Shown: positions 44,594-54,357 of the stretch, piece after piece
Position numbering within the stretch: position 1 is the stretch's first letter
Layout of the letters: every line of letters starts with the position of its first letter
NCBI RefSeq assembly: GCF_000023025.1
Contig: NC_012997.1
Span: 542,764 to 606,763, forward strand
DNA: 64,000 nt
DNA from: Teredinibacter turnerae T7901
Lineage (GTDB): Bacteria > Pseudomonadota > Gammaproteobacteria > Pseudomonadales > Cellvibrionaceae
Direction of reading: 5' to 3'
Position numbers and translations under genes: made by a program
Notes under the pieces: model-generated
Databases searched by the model: none
What the model saw: only the letters and a program-made list of their open reading frames with translations
What the model was told of the DNA's origin: nothing

Positions 44594-44609
44594 AGCACAG
44601 CTCGTGCCA
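44594..44609 (-). promoter_or_regulatory. Sigma-54 promoter of the CrcZ-like RNA
   Basis: On the minus strand the sequence reads TGGCACGAGCTGTGCT. GG and GC are separated by exactly ten bases, and the -24 element TGGCACG is perfect. The -12 element TGTGCT differs from TTGCT-type consensus at one position. It lies about 230 bases downstream of cbrB, and transcription would start near 44583. The sigma-54 activator encoded next door (CbrB) is the obvious regulator. Confidence 0.8.
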
Positions 44610-44779
44610 ACAAAATAATATCCTTATAAAACAATGGTATAGATACTTTTGAGGTCCGATTTATTCGCTCGAAAAACAGTGATTCGTTACTTTCTGTCTC
44701 GGGTTTGTTACGGCGTGACAGGTTTCGGTAACAATTGTTCCCCGGCTGAGGTAACGGATTTTTAGCGTGCGGTAGCGCT

Positions 44780-44800
44780 CCAGCAACACAGGGTTGCTGG
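44780..44800 (-). repeat. Hairpin downstream of cbrB
   Basis: CCAGCAAC and GTTGCTGG form a perfect 8-bp stem around a five-base loop, 38 bases beyond the cbrB stop. There is no T-run, so it is either a weak end of the cbrB message or an activator site for the sigma-54 promoter about 170 bases downstream. Confidence 0.4.
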
Positions 44801-44837
44801 AGGGAATTCAAAGCGGGATTGAGCGGGGGTGGTGCGG

Positions 44838-46241
44838 TTATTTTTGAGTGGGTTTACTGCGTGGAATCCCGAGGCGCTGGCGGCGCTCCCAGAGACATTT
44901 GCGGCTGACGCCAAGCTTGCGGGCCAGCTCAGTTTCACTCATCGTATCCTGGTGTTCGAGTACAAAGCGTTGGAAGTAGTCTTCCAGCGAGAGGTCTTCA
45001 GTAGGTTCATTGCGTGGTTTAGTGCTGTTGCTGGCGCGGCTGGCTTGGGCGAATTCGTGGGGATCATCGTCCAGACGGACAAGATCAAGATCGATCGCCA
45101 ATTGCTCATGGTCGATTTCGGTCTGGTTTTCGCACAGAATAACGGCGCGTTGGATCGCGTTCTCCAACTCGCGGATGTTGCCTGGCCAGGTGTAAGTGGT
45201 AATCGCCTGGATGGCTTCTGGCGTCAGGCTAAGCGCGGGTTTGTCCATTTCCAGGCAGAAGCGTTTAACGAAGGCCTCTGCCAGCGCGAGAATGTCTTTA
45301 CCACGTTCGCGCAGGGGCGGTAATTTGAGCTGAACGACGTTGATGCGGTAGTAAAGGTCTTCGCGGAACTTCGCTTCGCGCGACAGTTTACCCAGATCGC
45401 GGTGGGTTGCCGCGATCAGGCGGACATCCACTTTGCGCGATTCCACGGAGCCGATTGGGCGGACCTCGCCTTCCTGCAGCACACGCAGCAAGCGCGCCTG
45501 GGCTTCCAGCGGCAGCTCGCCGATTTCGTCCAGGAACAGGGTACCGCCATCGGCGGCGGCCACCAGGCCCTCGCGGGTGGATGCGGCACCGGTAAACGCC
45601 CCTTTTTCGTGACCAAAGAGCTCGGCTTCAATGAGTGTTTCCGGGATAGCGGCGCAGTTGACCGAGATAAGTGGGCGGCTGCGGCGAGGGCTTTCATCGT
45701 GCAGGGCATGGGCCACCAGCTCTTTGCCGGTACCAGTTTCGCCGTGGACCAACACGGTGGCGTTGGTAGGGGCTACCTTGTGAATTTTGGCATACAGCGA
45801 CTTCATTACGGCGCTGCTGCCAATCATGCCCTCGATAGCTGCCTGGTTATCGCCATCGGTATGTTGTTCCTGCGATTGCTGCTTGCGCGCGCTGGACTTG
45901 CCGATTACTCGCTTTACGGCGGCCAGCATTTCGTCGTGATCGAAGGGTTTGGCGATATAGTCCACCGCCCCCATACGCATTGAATCTACCGCCGAGCGCA
46001 GGCTTGCGTAACTGGTCATGATGAGCACAGGAATCTCTCCTGCCATCTGAATGAGGTCGGTGCCAGGCGCGCCAGGAAGGCGAAGATCGCTAATGATCAG
46101 GTCGAAATTGCCAAGTTTGTATTTGTTGGTGGCCTCACTGACGGAGCCCGCTTCTTCGACATCATATTTATTGCGGTTGAGCAACTTACGCAACGCTGTG
46201 CGAATAATGTCTTCGTCTTCAACTATTAGTATTTTGCTCAT
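44838..46241 (-). CDS. cbrB: Sigma-54-dependent response regulator CbrB
   Basis: The 467-residue product has a receiver domain ([20 protein letters not shown], phospho-acceptor in [10 protein letters not shown], Lys in YIAKPF). A sigma-54 AAA+ domain follows, with Walker [19 protein letters not shown], the sigma-54-contacting loop EKGAFTGA and Walker [15 protein letters not shown] Fis-type helix-turn-helix closes it ([20 protein letters not shown]). ATG 46241 has AGAGAT just upstream and gives the family start; the frame extends further to 46337 without support. It follows the SLC5-type kinase by 58 bases. Order and domain content identify CbrB, the activator of crcZ and of carbon/nitrogen use genes. 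Confidence 0.92.
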   Translation of the reverse strand: MSKILIVEDEDIIRTALRKLLNRNKYDVEEAGSVSEATNKYKLGNFDLIISDLRLPGAPGTDLIQMAGEIPVLIMTSYASLRSAVDSMRMGAVDYIAKPFDHDEMLAAVKRVIGKSSARKQQSQEQHTDGDNQAAIEGMIGSSAVMKSLYAKIHKVAPTNATVLVHGETGTGKELVAHALHDESPRRSRPLISVNCAAIPETLIEAELFGHEKGAFTGAASTREGLVAAADGGTLFLDEIGELPLEAQARLLRVLQEGEVRPIGSVESRKVDVRLIAATHRDLGKLSREAKFREDLYYRINVVQLKLPPLRERGKDILALAEAFVKRFCLEMDKPALSLTPEAIQAITTYTWPGNIRELENAIQRAVILCENQTEIDHEQLAIDLDLVRLDDDPHEFAQASRASNSTKPRNEPTEDLSLEDYFQRFVLEHQDTMSETELARKLGVSRKCLWERRQRLGIPRSKPTQK

Positions 46242-46299
46242 AATCTCTTTATTTGTCGCTGCACCAAAGAATGTACGCATGGCATACCTGGTGAAAATT

Positions 46300-49284
46300 T
46301 TAACGCCTAGTGTTACCTGTCGTGGCAGCGGTTTCAAGGGGTTTGGGTAGCTTAATCACAAATTTTGTGCCTTTTTGTAACACCTCATCTACAGGGCTTA
46401 TGATCTCTAACAGGCCCCCATGTTCCTCGACGATGCTGTAAACCATGGCCAAACCTAGGCCGGTGCCTTCTCCTGGCTCTTTGGTGGTGAAGAAGGGTTC
46501 GAAGATTTGGTCGCGTAACTCCGGCGAGATTCCCGTGCCTTCGTCGGTAACTGACAGGTGAACCCAGTTCTTGCGCAAATCGCCATTTACGACGATGTGG
46601 CCACCGTCCGGGCTGGCATCGCGGGCGTTAGATAACAAGTTCACCAGCACTTGAATCATGCGTTGGGTGTCGCCCATAGCGGTTAGACCGGAGTCGACTG
46701 TATTCTCGAACGTGATGTCGCCCTTTTGCTGCAATTTGATGAGATCGATGGCTTCCTGCGCACAATCACGCAGGTCGATGGGCAATTGCGCATTGTCTTC
46801 TTGCTGCTGCTGACCAGAGTGCGAGAAATTTACTAATGAGTGCACAATGCGGCTTACACGGTCGGTTTGCGAGAGTATCTGATCAACAGACTCCAAAAGG
46901 TCAGCGTCTTCGGTTTCATATTTCATATTCTGCGCGATACAGGCGATGCCGGTAACAGGGTTGCCAATCTCGTGAGCGACGCCCGCTGCCAGCCGGCCGA
47001 CGGATGCGAGGCGTTCACTGTGCAGCAGTTCCTGCTCCAGCAGCTGCATCTCGGTGACATCCTCCAGCATGATCACCAGACCACTGGCCTTGTGGGCAAG
47101 GGATGAGTGAATTGCGGCCTGATGAAGTGTAATCCAATGGGTTTTGCCAGCCAGCTCCACTTCCTGCTTATAGAAATGCGGCGCGCTCGAATTGGCGAAG
47201 CGGCTCAACAGCTCGCCCCAGGGCTCTAATACCTGCGGCAGGCGGGACCCGGTAACATGGTCCGCGGTAATGCCGGTCATTTGTTCCATGGCACTGTTCC
47301 ACATCAGCACTTCCATATCCTTGCCGACCGAACAGATCGCCATTGGCAGTTCTTCCAAGGTGCGCCGGTGATAGAGCCGCAGGTCGTTCAGCTCGGCGGC
47401 GAGACCGGTGAGATGGTCGCGATATTCATTAACACGGCTTTCCATCAGGTTGATATCCGCCACGCCGTCGACTTCCGGAATTTTGTAGGGTAGCTCGCTA
47501 TCCATAATTTCGGTGGCCATCGAGATCCCCATCAACCCGGACAAGTTGGCTTCAACTTCATCGCGCAACCGGCGCAGTGCGTAGGGGCGGCTTTCCCCGA
47601 CGTTGAACCCGAGTTGCTCCAGGGCGCGGTTGACCTCTGCGCGGGCGGTGGTTTCGCCAATGCGGTGGGTCAGCCGCTCCACGATCTCCTCCGGGGCACG
47701 GATATCCAGGGCCATGCGGATAGGGTGGCTCATTTCATCCTCCGCACAGAGTTCGGCACTGTAATTCTCATCATTGGACTGCCGGGTGAGTAGAGACAGA
47801 ATGACAAATGCGCAGGTGTTGAGACCGAGCGACCAGAGGGTGACGCGTTCCCAGCTATCAATGCCGACCACGATGTCCCAGTTAAAAAGCGTGAGCGGCA
47901 ACGCGTGCTGTCCCATCACCATCGGGATAAACAAGCCAACCAGCCACACGCCAGTGCCCACCAAAAGGCCAGCCACCAGCCCGTTGCGGTTTCCGGGCGA
48001 CCAGTGGGCCACGGCGATAATGCCCGGCAGAAACTGCAGTGTGGCGATAAAGGCGGTCAGTGCCAGGTCTGTGAGGTTGAAGCGGTGAGACAGTAAGAGG
48101 TAGAAACTGTAACCGCCGAGTACCACTGCGGCGATCAGGATTCGTCGCATCCAGATGACCTGGCCGTAAATGCCCTTGTGTGTGCGCAAGGGGGACGCGG
48201 GCAGAATCCAGTGGTTCAAAATCATTGTGGCGATCGACAGAGATATCGCCACAATCGCGCCGGTCGCGGCAGATAAGCCAGCGACAAAGGAGATAACGGT
48301 AAAAGCCTTGCTGTTGGCGGCAATGGGCACCGCCAGTGGAAAGTATTCTGTCGGGAATACACTGCCGAGCTTCAGTCCGGCCCACAAAATAGGGAAGATC
48401 GGTAGCGCCATTACCAGCAAGAACAGCGGGAAAGCCCAGCTTATGGTGCGGCTGACGTTCTTCACCGGGTTTTCCACCACTGTCATATGAAAAATATGCG
48501 GCATTGAAACAGCGGTGGCAATAAACACTAGCAGCAGAGTGTGGGCAGATTCACCGGTTTGTGGGGAATTGAGGTTTTGCAGGTGCACCGGGTTGTCCAC
48601 CAGCCATTGCTCGAGACCGTCCGGGCCGCCAAACACCTGGTAGAGCGAGAACAGACCTATGGCACACAAGCCGAAGACTTTCACCAGGGACTCGAACGCC
48701 ATGGAGGTGATTAGCCCTTTGTGGTGCTCGCGGTTTGAGCCAAAGGTGACCGCGAAACTGGCAACCACTAGACAGTAAGCCAGCGCCAGCAGCTGGCGAC
48801 TGTCGAAATTGCTGCCTGGCATCGCTACCGTCCCGCCGTTATCGCGGGTCACAATGTGGATAGTTTCCGCCACCGCCTGAATTTGCAACGCGAGCAGCGG
48901 TGCCATCGCCAGCAGCATACACAGGGTAGCGAGGCCGCCAACGCCATGGCTGTGGTAACGAAATGTCAGCAGGTCGGCGGTAGAATTGATCTGGAAGCGA
49001 CGCGCGAGCTCCATTAAAGGTTTTAGCGCAGCGGGTGCCAGCAGGAACAGTGTGCCGGTACCCAGATAGTACGCGAGAGCGCCATAGCCGAATTTACCGG
49101 CGAGGTCGATCACTCCGTAAAATGCCCAGGCACTGGCGAAAATGCCCAGCGAAAAAATATAGGTCACCGGATGGTGGACCAACCGGCTGCTGATCAAGCC
49201 ACGTTCAGTGCAGTAGGCAATGGTAAATAGAACGCTGAGGTAGGTCAGGCAAATGAGCCCGACCTGAATTACGCTAAAGTTCAT
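46300..49284 (-). CDS. cbrA: SLC5-type transporter/histidine kinase CbrA
   Basis: The 994-residue product fuses a 13-helix sodium/solute symporter-like domain (about 1-510, e.g. [39 protein letters not shown]) to a linker and STAC-like region. A PAS domain follows ([20 protein letters not shown]), then HisKA with the phospho-His in [20 protein letters not shown]. The HATPase has [14 protein letters not shown] (N box) and [20 protein letters not shown] (G boxes). This is the CbrA architecture. In Pseudomonas it phosphorylates CbrB in response to carbon/nitrogen status and can itself transport histidine. The signal here is unknown. Confidence 0.92.
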   Translation of the reverse strand: MNFSVIQVGLICLTYLSVLFTIAYCTERGLISSRLVHHPVTYIFSLGIFASAWAFYGVIDLAGKFGYGALAYYLGTGTLFLLAPAALKPLMELARRFQINSTADLLTFRYHSHGVGGLATLCMLLAMAPLLALQIQAVAETIHIVTRDNGGTVAMPGSNFDSRQLLALAYCLVVASFAVTFGSNREHHKGLITSMAFESLVKVFGLCAIGLFSLYQVFGGPDGLEQWLVDNPVHLQNLNSPQTGESAHTLLLVFIATAVSMPHIFHMTVVENPVKNVSRTISWAFPLFLLVMALPIFPILWAGLKLGSVFPTEYFPLAVPIAANSKAFTVISFVAGLSAATGAIVAISLSIATMILNHWILPASPLRTHKGIYGQVIWMRRILIAAVVLGGYSFYLLLSHRFNLTDLALTAFIATLQFLPGIIAVAHWSPGNRNGLVAGLLVGTGVWLVGLFIPMVMGQHALPLTLFNWDIVVGIDSWERVTLWSLGLNTCAFVILSLLTRQSNDENYSAELCAEDEMSHPIRMALDIRAPEEIVERLTHRIGETTARAEVNRALEQLGFNVGESRPYALRRLRDEVEANLSGLMGISMATEIMDSELPYKIPEVDGVADINLMESRVNEYRDHLTGLAAELNDLRLYHRRTLEELPMAICSVGKDMEVLMWNSAMEQMTGITADHVTGSRLPQVLEPWGELLSRFANSSAPHFYKQEVELAGKTHWITLHQAAIHSSLAHKASGLVIMLEDVTEMQLLEQELLHSERLASVGRLAAGVAHEIGNPVTGIACIAQNMKYETEDADLLESVDQILSQTDRVSRIVHSLVNFSHSGQQQQEDNAQLPIDLRDCAQEAIDLIKLQQKGDITFENTVDSGLTAMGDTQRMIQVLVNLLSNARDASPDGGHIVVNGDLRKNWVHLSVTDEGTGISPELRDQIFEPFFTTKEPGEGTGLGLAMVYSIVEEHGGLLEIISPVDEVLQKGTKFVIKLPKPLETAATTGNTRR

Positions 49285-49315
49285 GAGTGTGCCGCTTGAT
49301 CAGGAAAAGAAAAAG

Positions 49316-49498
49316 TTAAAGGACAGTTTTGTCGCTGGTGCCGCGAAATTGCAGAATAAAAGCAACAATAACCACCAGAAACCAGACGATGTAGGGGCGG
49401 TACCAGGCGAGGCCGGGATGAATAACCCAGTCGAGCAGTGTGGGAGAGAAAATATAGATCACCAGTACCAGGAGAAGGAGTGGCCCCTGCTTTTTCAT
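49316..49498 (-). CDS. Small two-helix membrane protein upstream of cbrA (CbrX-like position)
   Basis: The 60-residue product MKKQGPLLLLVLVIYIFSP has a first hydrophobic helix, a short loop (WVIHPGLAWYRP) and a second helix (YIVWFLVVIVAFILQF). GGAAT lies eight bases before ATG 49498. It is 31 bases upstream of cbrA and 76 downstream of gluQ, in the same orientation. Pseudomonas has a small gene, cbrX, in this position in the cbrXAB transcript. I infer equivalence from position and topology, not from alignment. It may assist CbrA insertion or signalling. The longer frame to 49570 is unsupported. Confidence 0.7.
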   Translation of the reverse strand: MKKQGPLLLLVLVIYIFSPTLLDWVIHPGLAWYRPYIVWFLVVIVAFILQFRGTSDKTVL

Positions 49499-49574
49499 AG
49501 TGGTATTCCGCTGTCGGTCGTTGTTCTTCTGGGTTGTGGTCAGGACAGGTCCCCGCCCTCGTGTCGGCAATACC

Positions 49575-50510
49575 TTACAGGTTCTCGGGTGGCTCTGGGA
49601 ATTTACCCTGATATTCCGGCGGTGCCATTCTATCCTCTTTTGGCAGCCGATTTACCTGCCATTGGCTTATCGCCCAGGCAAGTATGTCGTCAAGGCTGCT
49701 GATTGCAAGGTTTGTTTCGGTGACTTCTCCGTCTATTAGGCCGAGCAAACTGCAGCAGGCGAGCAGATTGTGTACCGGTTGTGTATCGGCAACCGCTTTA
49801 GCGCGATTCTGCTTGCTGAGCTTGTTGCCAAGGTTGTCGACCACCAGTGGGGTATGCACATAGCGCGGTGGTTCAGCGCCGAACACGTTAAACAGCAGTT
49901 GCTGGGCGGATGTCATGGGTGCGAGGTCGCGCCCCCTGACTACGTGAGTAATGTCCTGCGCGATGTCATCGGCGACTACTGCCAGCTGGTACGCAAACAG
50001 GCCATCTTTACGGTGTACGACAAAGTCCTCCAGCTCTCCAAATAACATCGCATCCTCTGCTGCCAACTGGCTGCAGCAGCGACTAACGTCCAGCCGTATT
50101 GCGGCGGGAACATTCTCCGCAGGTGGTGAGTTGCGGCAATGGCCGTCATAGCTGGTGCCAAGGGATTTCAGCCGTGCGCGGGTGCAGGCACAGCGGTAAC
50201 TCAGCTTTGCCGTCGAGAGCTCATCCAGTCGACTTCGGTAGCGCGCGTGACATCGACTTTGGAAAAGCGGCGGCTCATCCCAATGCATGCCGTGAGCTGC
50301 GAGCGTGGAGAGGATGGCCGAGGAGGCCCCAGGTTGTTCGCGAGGCGGGTCTATGTCTTCAATTCGGATCAGCCAGGCGCCTTTGTTGGCGCGTGCATCC
50401 AGAAAGCTTGCCAATGCGCATAACAGGCTGCCTAAGTGCAGCAAGCCCGAAGGCGATGGCGCAAAGCGGCCCCGGTAAACCTTGGCTGGGTTGGGTAAGT
50501 CGTGGTACAC
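49575..50510 (-). CDS. gluQ: tRNA glutamyl-Q(34) synthetase
   Basis: The 311-residue product resembles the catalytic half of glutamyl-tRNA synthetase. It has YRGRFAPSPSGLLHLGSLLC with the HIGH-like HLGS, the zinc-binding set CACTRARL and YDGHCR, and the KMSKS equivalent NKLSKQNRAKA. It lacks the anticodon-binding domain. It attaches glutamate to queuosine in the wobble position of tRNA-Asp. The location directly after dksA is conserved in gammaproteobacteria, and read-through of the dksA terminator usually sets its level. Confidence 0.93.
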   Translation of the reverse strand: MYHDLPNPAKVYRGRFAPSPSGLLHLGSLLCALASFLDARANKGAWLIRIEDIDPPREQPGASSAILSTLAAHGMHWDEPPLFQSRCHARYRSRLDELSTAKLSYRCACTRARLKSLGTSYDGHCRNSPPAENVPAAIRLDVSRCCSQLAAEDAMLFGELEDFVVHRKDGLFAYQLAVVADDIAQDITHVVRGRDLAPMTSAQQLLFNVFGAEPPRYVHTPLVVDNLGNKLSKQNRAKAVADTQPVHNLLACCSLLGLIDGEVTETNLAISSLDDILAWAISQWQVNRLPKEDRMAPPEYQGKFPEPPENL

Positions 50511-50540
50511 AAGAAAAAAGGCGACCTTGTGAGTCGCCTG
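50511..50540 (-). terminator. Rho-independent terminator between dksA and gluQ
   Basis: On the minus strand AGGCGAC and GTCGCCT form a 7-bp stem with a seven-base loop, followed by TTTTTT. It begins 12 bases past dksA and ends at the gluQ start. The same arrangement in E. coli limits gluQ transcription by partial read-through. Confidence 0.85.
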
Positions 50541-50551
50541 TTTTGCAGAAA

Positions 50552-50992
50552 TTAAAGAGAGGTTTGCTTTTCTTTGATTTCGTCGATCGTTTTACAGTCA
50601 ACGCAAAGAGTCGCTGTCGGGCGGGCCTCGAGGCGTCGAACGCCGATCTCGACGCCGCAGCCATCGCAATAGCCGTAGTCGTCGGTATCTAACAGTTCAA
50701 GGGTGCTGTCAATTTTCTTGATCAGCTTGCGTTCGCGGTCGCGGGTACGCAATTCGAGGCTGAATTCCTCTTCCTGGCTTGCTCTATCGGCCGGGTCGGG
50801 GAAATTGGCTGCCTCGTCTTTCATATGGCTAACGGTGCGATCAACTTCCTCCATCAGCTCTCGTTTCCAGGCTAACAGAAGCTCACGAAAGTGGGCTTTC
50901 TGTTTGTCGTTCATATACTCTTCACCTTCCTGCTCTTGATAAGCCGGAATGTCGCGAAGAGCGAAGTTGGTTTTTGCTTGGGATTCAGGCAT
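50552..50992 (-). CDS. dksA: RNA polymerase-binding transcription factor DksA
   Basis: The 146-residue product has the coiled-coil hairpin with the tip acidic residues (PDPADRASQEEEFSLELRTR region), then a four-Cys zinc finger (YGYCDGCGVEIGVRRLEARP, then LCVDCK). It enters the RNA polymerase secondary channel and, with ppGpp, represses stable RNA promoters and activates biosynthetic ones. Start ATG at 50992 gives MPESQAKTNFALRDIPAYQE. First gene of the dksA-gluQ-cbrXAB direction. Confidence 0.96.
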   Translation of the reverse strand: MPESQAKTNFALRDIPAYQEQEGEEYMNDKQKAHFRELLLAWKRELMEEVDRTVSHMKDEAANFPDPADRASQEEEFSLELRTRDRERKLIKKIDSTLELLDTDDYGYCDGCGVEIGVRRLEARPTATLCVDCKTIDEIKEKQTSL

Positions 50993-51311
50993 AAACTTTG
51001 CGCCTCATTGCTAACGTCGCACACACATGGGGTTACCCAATTATTTTTCAAGGTTTGGGCTTGCGCCTCACCTCATTTTCGGTTCGTTGTGCACCCCCCA
51101 ATCTGCTTTTAGTGGCCGGAAGGCCGTGTCTGAGCAGAATCAAGCGGTGAAAGCTACCAGATTCATTTCTCTCACGCCAGCAATTTCAACCGTTTCAGCA
51201 GGGTAAATTGGTTAAAATGTTGGGCTTTGTGCCAGGCACCCGATTTATGGCAAATGCCCTTTTGCTTCCAGTAAAACATCGGGCGTTTGTACGATTTTAT
51301 GAGGACTCTAG
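50993..51311. other. Divergent intergenic region between dksA and sfsA
   Basis: These 319 bases hold the promoters of two divergent genes. I see no ORF, tRNA or intrinsic terminator. The word TTGCGCCTCA occurs twice (near 50999 and 51063). GAGGAC at 51299-51304 is the ribosome binding site of sfsA. Confidence 0.5.
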
Positions 51312-52013
51312 ATGCTTTTCGAACCGCCACTCATTTCCGCCACCCTGGTTCGCCGCTATAAGCGCTTCTTGGCCGATGTCGTACTTGCATCCGGTGAAGA
51401 GATAACCGTGCATTGCCCCAACACTGGCAGCATGAAAAATTGTGTGGTGCCGCATAGCCCCTGCTATCTATCTGACTCCAACAATCCAAAACGAAAATAC
51501 CGCTATACCCTCGAACTGGTGACTACACCTGATGGCGATCTTGCGGGTGTGAATACCGGGCGCGCAAACGCTCTGGTCGAGGAGGCCATTCGCGCGGGCG
51601 TGGTGCCGGAATTGGCGGGCTATCAGATTCAGCGCGAACAAAAATATGGGGAAGAGGGCAGTCGAATAGATTTGCTGCTAAGCCGTGGCGAAGAGCGTTG
51701 TTTTGTAGAAGTTAAAAATGTCACCTTGGCCGAACCCGGAGGCCAGGGGCTGTTTCCCGATGCGGTGAGTGTACGCGGGGCGAAACATTTGCGCGAGTTG
51801 ATGTATGTTCGTGCTCAGGGGCATCGCGCAGTACTATTTTTTTGTGTGCAGCACACGGGGGTTAATCTGGTGTCGCCAGCAGACGATATAGATGCAGTGT
51901 ACGGCCAATTATTGCGTGAGGCTGCCGGTGCAGGGGTGGAAATTTTTGCGGTGCGAGCTACGCTTGGCAGCTGTGAAATAAAGTTACGCGAACTGTTACC
52001 GGTGGTGCTTTAG
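51312..52013 (+). CDS. sfsA: Sugar fermentation stimulation protein SfsA
   Basis: The 233-residue product matches SfsA. An OB-like N-terminal part ([34 protein letters not shown]) is followed by a nuclease-like core with [20 protein letters not shown], which has the D...ExK pattern of PD-(D/E)XK nucleases, and [17 protein letters not shown]. The protein binds DNA in E. coli. Its in-vivo role is not clear. Good GAGGAC site seven bases before the ATG. Confidence 0.93.
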   Translation: MLFEPPLISATLVRRYKRFLADVVLASGEEITVHCPNTGSMKNCVVPHSPCYLSDSNNPKRKYRYTLELVTTPDGDLAGVNTGRANALVEEAIRAGVVPELAGYQIQREQKYGEEGSRIDLLLSRGEERCFVEVKNVTLAEPGGQGLFPDAVSVRGAKHLRELMYVRAQGHRAVLFFCVQHTGVNLVSPADDIDAVYGQLLREAAGAGVEIFAVRATLGSCEIKLRELLPVVL

Positions 52014-52039
52014 TTTCTGTCACGTGTTTGCGAAACAAT

Positions 52040-52357
52040 TTATTCAGCAAAGACATCCTGCGCAATAATGTTGATGTTAATTGGTTGTAAGTGCTCACCG
52101 TTACAGGGGCCAGAAATACATTCGCCTGTTTCGATCAGAAACAACGCGCCGTGCGTGGCACACTGAATTAACTCGCCATCATCGTCGAGAAAATTGTTTT
52201 CCTGCCACTCCAGCGGAATACCCAGATGCGGACATGAATTGACGTAGGCGAATATCTCGCCATCGCGCTTGACGGCAAAAGCTGGCTGGTTTTTGTAGGG
52301 GAAGGAAACTGCTCCACCTTCCGGTAGAGCAGATAGAGAGAAAAGCTTGATACTCAA
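52040..52357 (-). CDS. Rieske [2Fe-2S] ferredoxin-like protein
   Basis: The 105-residue product has both Rieske ligand boxes: CPHLGIPL (Cys-x-His) and CATHGALF (Cys-x-x-His), 20-odd residues apart, so one 2Fe-2S cluster is expected. It resembles the small NirD/ferredoxin type rather than a dioxygenase component, because nothing else is fused. Role: probably an electron carrier, with unknown partner. It is in the same direction as the TfoX-like gene 45 bases upstream. Confidence 0.88.
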   Translation of the reverse strand: MSIKLFSLSALPEGGAVSFPYKNQPAFAVKRDGEIFAYVNSCPHLGIPLEWQENNFLDDDGELIQCATHGALFLIETGECISGPCNGEHLQPININIIAQDVFAE

Positions 52358-52402
52358 AATTACCTCAGAGAATTAACAGCCCGTGAGGGCGGAATGGGGG
52401 AG

Positions 52403-52690
52403 CTACGCGGATTCAGTGCTTTCGGCCTCTTCCACCAATTGCTTTTTTAAATCGGGGGACAAATCGTTCCAGTGCACATCCATCAATGCGCCCTGCAGCG
52501 CGTAAAGCATGACTTTTGAGACATGAATCCCGCGGGATTTAATACGCTTGTAGGCTTCAACGGCCCCCATTTTAGATAAGTCTTCGTAATTGTTAACGCC
52601 AATTGCATGTAAAATATTAACTGACGCCATACCGAGATTTTTTAACCCCAACAGCTCCCCGTGAGGGCTGCGGCCATTCGTTGTATTCAT
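52403..52690 (-). CDS. TfoX/Sxy C-terminal domain protein
   Basis: The 95-residue product holds only the C-terminal domain of TfoX: LGLKNLGMASVNILHAIGVN, then YEDLSKMGAVEAYKRIKSRG and VMLYALQGALMDVHWNDLSP. It is a helix-hairpin-helix-like unit. Full-length TfoX activates competence in Vibrio and Haemophilus, but standalone C-terminal proteins are of unknown role. ATG 52690 and a GTG at 52693 are both possible, with GGAG upstream. It is probably co-transcribed with the Rieske gene. Confidence 0.85.
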   Translation of the reverse strand: MNTTNGRSPHGELLGLKNLGMASVNILHAIGVNNYEDLSKMGAVEAYKRIKSRGIHVSKVMLYALQGALMDVHWNDLSPDLKKQLVEEAESTESA

Positions 52691-52942
52691 CACATCCGAT
52701 CTCCAAGGTCGTTATTATTAGAATCGATTGGATTTGTGTGTATCGGCAGGAGTGCTGGATATTGGGTGACAGGAACCTGCCGTTTATTGCAGCAAATAAC
52801 ACAGCACATGTTGTCCGACCCTGTTAGTTTATGAGCGCTTAATTTGGAGCTTAGCACTTCCAGCGCCGATTCATTAACTAACAGCAAATTAATCATACAG
52901 ACTTATGACACCGACGCAAACTGAATGCCAGGAGTGCGCCTT

Positions 52943-53620
52943 TTGAATACCTCGCTTTTTGCCCAGTTGACCGGGCAGACGGACACCCACATTGTCAGCA
53001 ATGCAACAGACTGCCCTGTCCACAAAGCACTGGTGGAGCCGTGGTGTCTGCTCGCTGAGCGGGCGGCGGCGCGAGGGATACAAATGCGGGTCGCAAGCGG
53101 CTTTCGCAGTTTTTCCAGACAGCTGATGTTATGGAACGCTAAAGCCAATGGCACGCGCCCGGTGCTGAATGATCGCAGCGAGGCAATTGATGTGGCGACG
53201 GTAGACGACGAAACGCTGGTTTTCGCCATTCTGCGGTGGTCGGCGTTACCGGGTGCATCTCGCCACCACTGGGGGTGCGACGTAGATGTTTACGACGCAG
53301 CGGCGGTGCCTCGCGATTACGCTCTGCGCCTGGTACCGGAGGAGTATTTGCCTGGCGGGCCATTCCAGCTCTTGAGCCGCTGGCTGGATGAATCCGGTTT
53401 AATGGATGATGGTTTTTTTCGTCCCTACGCGGAGGATCGCGGTGGTGTGGCGCCTGAACTCTGGCACCTGAGTTATCGTCCTTTGGCGGATGAGTTTGCC
53501 TCTGCGATGAATCAAGCGCAGTTACAATCGCTTATCGAGAATACGGACATTGCATTGAAAGACGCTATTCTCGACAACTTTCATTCAATCTATAGCAAAT
53601 TTGTGGTTTTGCCGTGTTAG
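52943..53620 (+). CDS. M15-family D-alanyl-D-alanine carboxypeptidase-like protein
   Basis: The 225-residue product has the M15B/VanY pattern. VASGFRSFSRQLMLWNAKAN includes the substrate-binding SGFRS. Zinc ligands fit SRHHWGCDVDVYD (His and Asp) and APELWHLSYRP (His). It would trim the terminal D-Ala of peptidoglycan peptides. No signal peptide is visible, which is unusual for this activity. A TTG at 52943 has AGGAG eight bases upstream; an ATG at 52925 is in frame but has no site. The stop overlaps the start of the next gene by seven bases, so the two are translated together. Confidence 0.82.
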   Translation: MNTSLFAQLTGQTDTHIVSNATDCPVHKALVEPWCLLAERAAARGIQMRVASGFRSFSRQLMLWNAKANGTRPVLNDRSEAIDVATVDDETLVFAILRWSALPGASRHHWGCDVDVYDAAAVPRDYALRLVPEEYLPGGPFQLLSRWLDESGLMDDGFFRPYAEDRGGVAPELWHLSYRPLADEFASAMNQAQLQSLIENTDIALKDAILDNFHSIYSKFVVLPC

Positions 53621-54264
53621 TAATTTTTGATTGTGATGGCGTGCTCGTGGACAGTGAACCGCTTGCCGCCGCCGTTTTTTCTGCGGAGCTGGCGCGCCTG
53701 GGGCTGTCCATGTCTGCCGACGCGTGTTATCGCGAATTTCACGGCCATTCCCTGGCCTATTGTTTTGACTGGATTGAGCGCAAGTTTGACTGTCGGTTGC
53801 CCGACGCATTTGCCGCCCAGCTCAGCGTCGCAACTGATAGTACCTTCAGCCAGCAGCTGCAGGCAGTACCCGGCGTTAAAGCTGTAGTCGAGGAGCTTGA
53901 GCGCCGCCATATCAGCTATTGCGTGGCATCCAACGGTGGGCACAAAAAAATTGCCAACTCTCTGGCGATAACGGGATTGGCGCGCTATTTCAGCCGAGAC
54001 AAAGGTAATTGCTTTAGTGTCGATGATGTTGCGACCGGAAAGCCTGCGCCAGACCTTTTTCTGTACGCTGCTGAGTCGATGGGCGTGCCGCCGGCCTTCA
54101 CCACGGTGGTTGAGGACTCCGCTGCCGGAGTACGAGCGGCAACAAGTGCGGGCATGCATTTGTTTGTTTACGATCCGATGGAGAATTTTGCTGCGCAACC
54201 AGACTTGCGAAAGTTCGCTCGAATGCAGGATTTATTGGCGCTACTACTGCCAAGAGGCTGCTAA
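53614..54264 (+). CDS. HAD-superfamily phosphatase/phosphoglucomutase-like protein
   Basis: The 216-residue product shows the HAD motifs: I, IFDCDGVLVDSEP with the nucleophile Asp; II, YCVASNGG; III, Lys in GKPAPDLF; IV, VVEDSAAGVRAA. A helical cap lies between I and II (subfamily I). It resembles sugar-phosphate phosphatases and beta-phosphoglucomutases; the substrate cannot be assigned. The GTG start at 53614 overlaps the stop of the peptidase gene. Confidence 0.85.
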   Translation: MLVIFDCDGVLVDSEPLAAAVFSAELARLGLSMSADACYREFHGHSLAYCFDWIERKFDCRLPDAFAAQLSVATDSTFSQQLQAVPGVKAVVEELERRHISYCVASNGGHKKIANSLAITGLARYFSRDKGNCFSVDDVATGKPAPDLFLYAAESMGVPPAFTTVVEDSAAGVRAATSAGMHLFVYDPMENFAAQPDLRKFARMQDLLALLLPRGC

Positions 54265-54357
54265 CGCGTCTTTTTTGCTACCTGGGGCCTGTTGGCAATC
54301 TGCGACGCTATCGCAATAGTGGTCAGGTTTTCGCAAAAGTCTCAGCTGCCCGACGGA

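Noticed and set aside
44560-44811. 83-codon minus-strand frame between cbrB and pcnB
   Set aside because: It overlaps the sigma-54 promoter and the A-rich 5' part of the small RNA, ends in a run of Asn codons from the A-rich repeat, and has no ribosome binding site.
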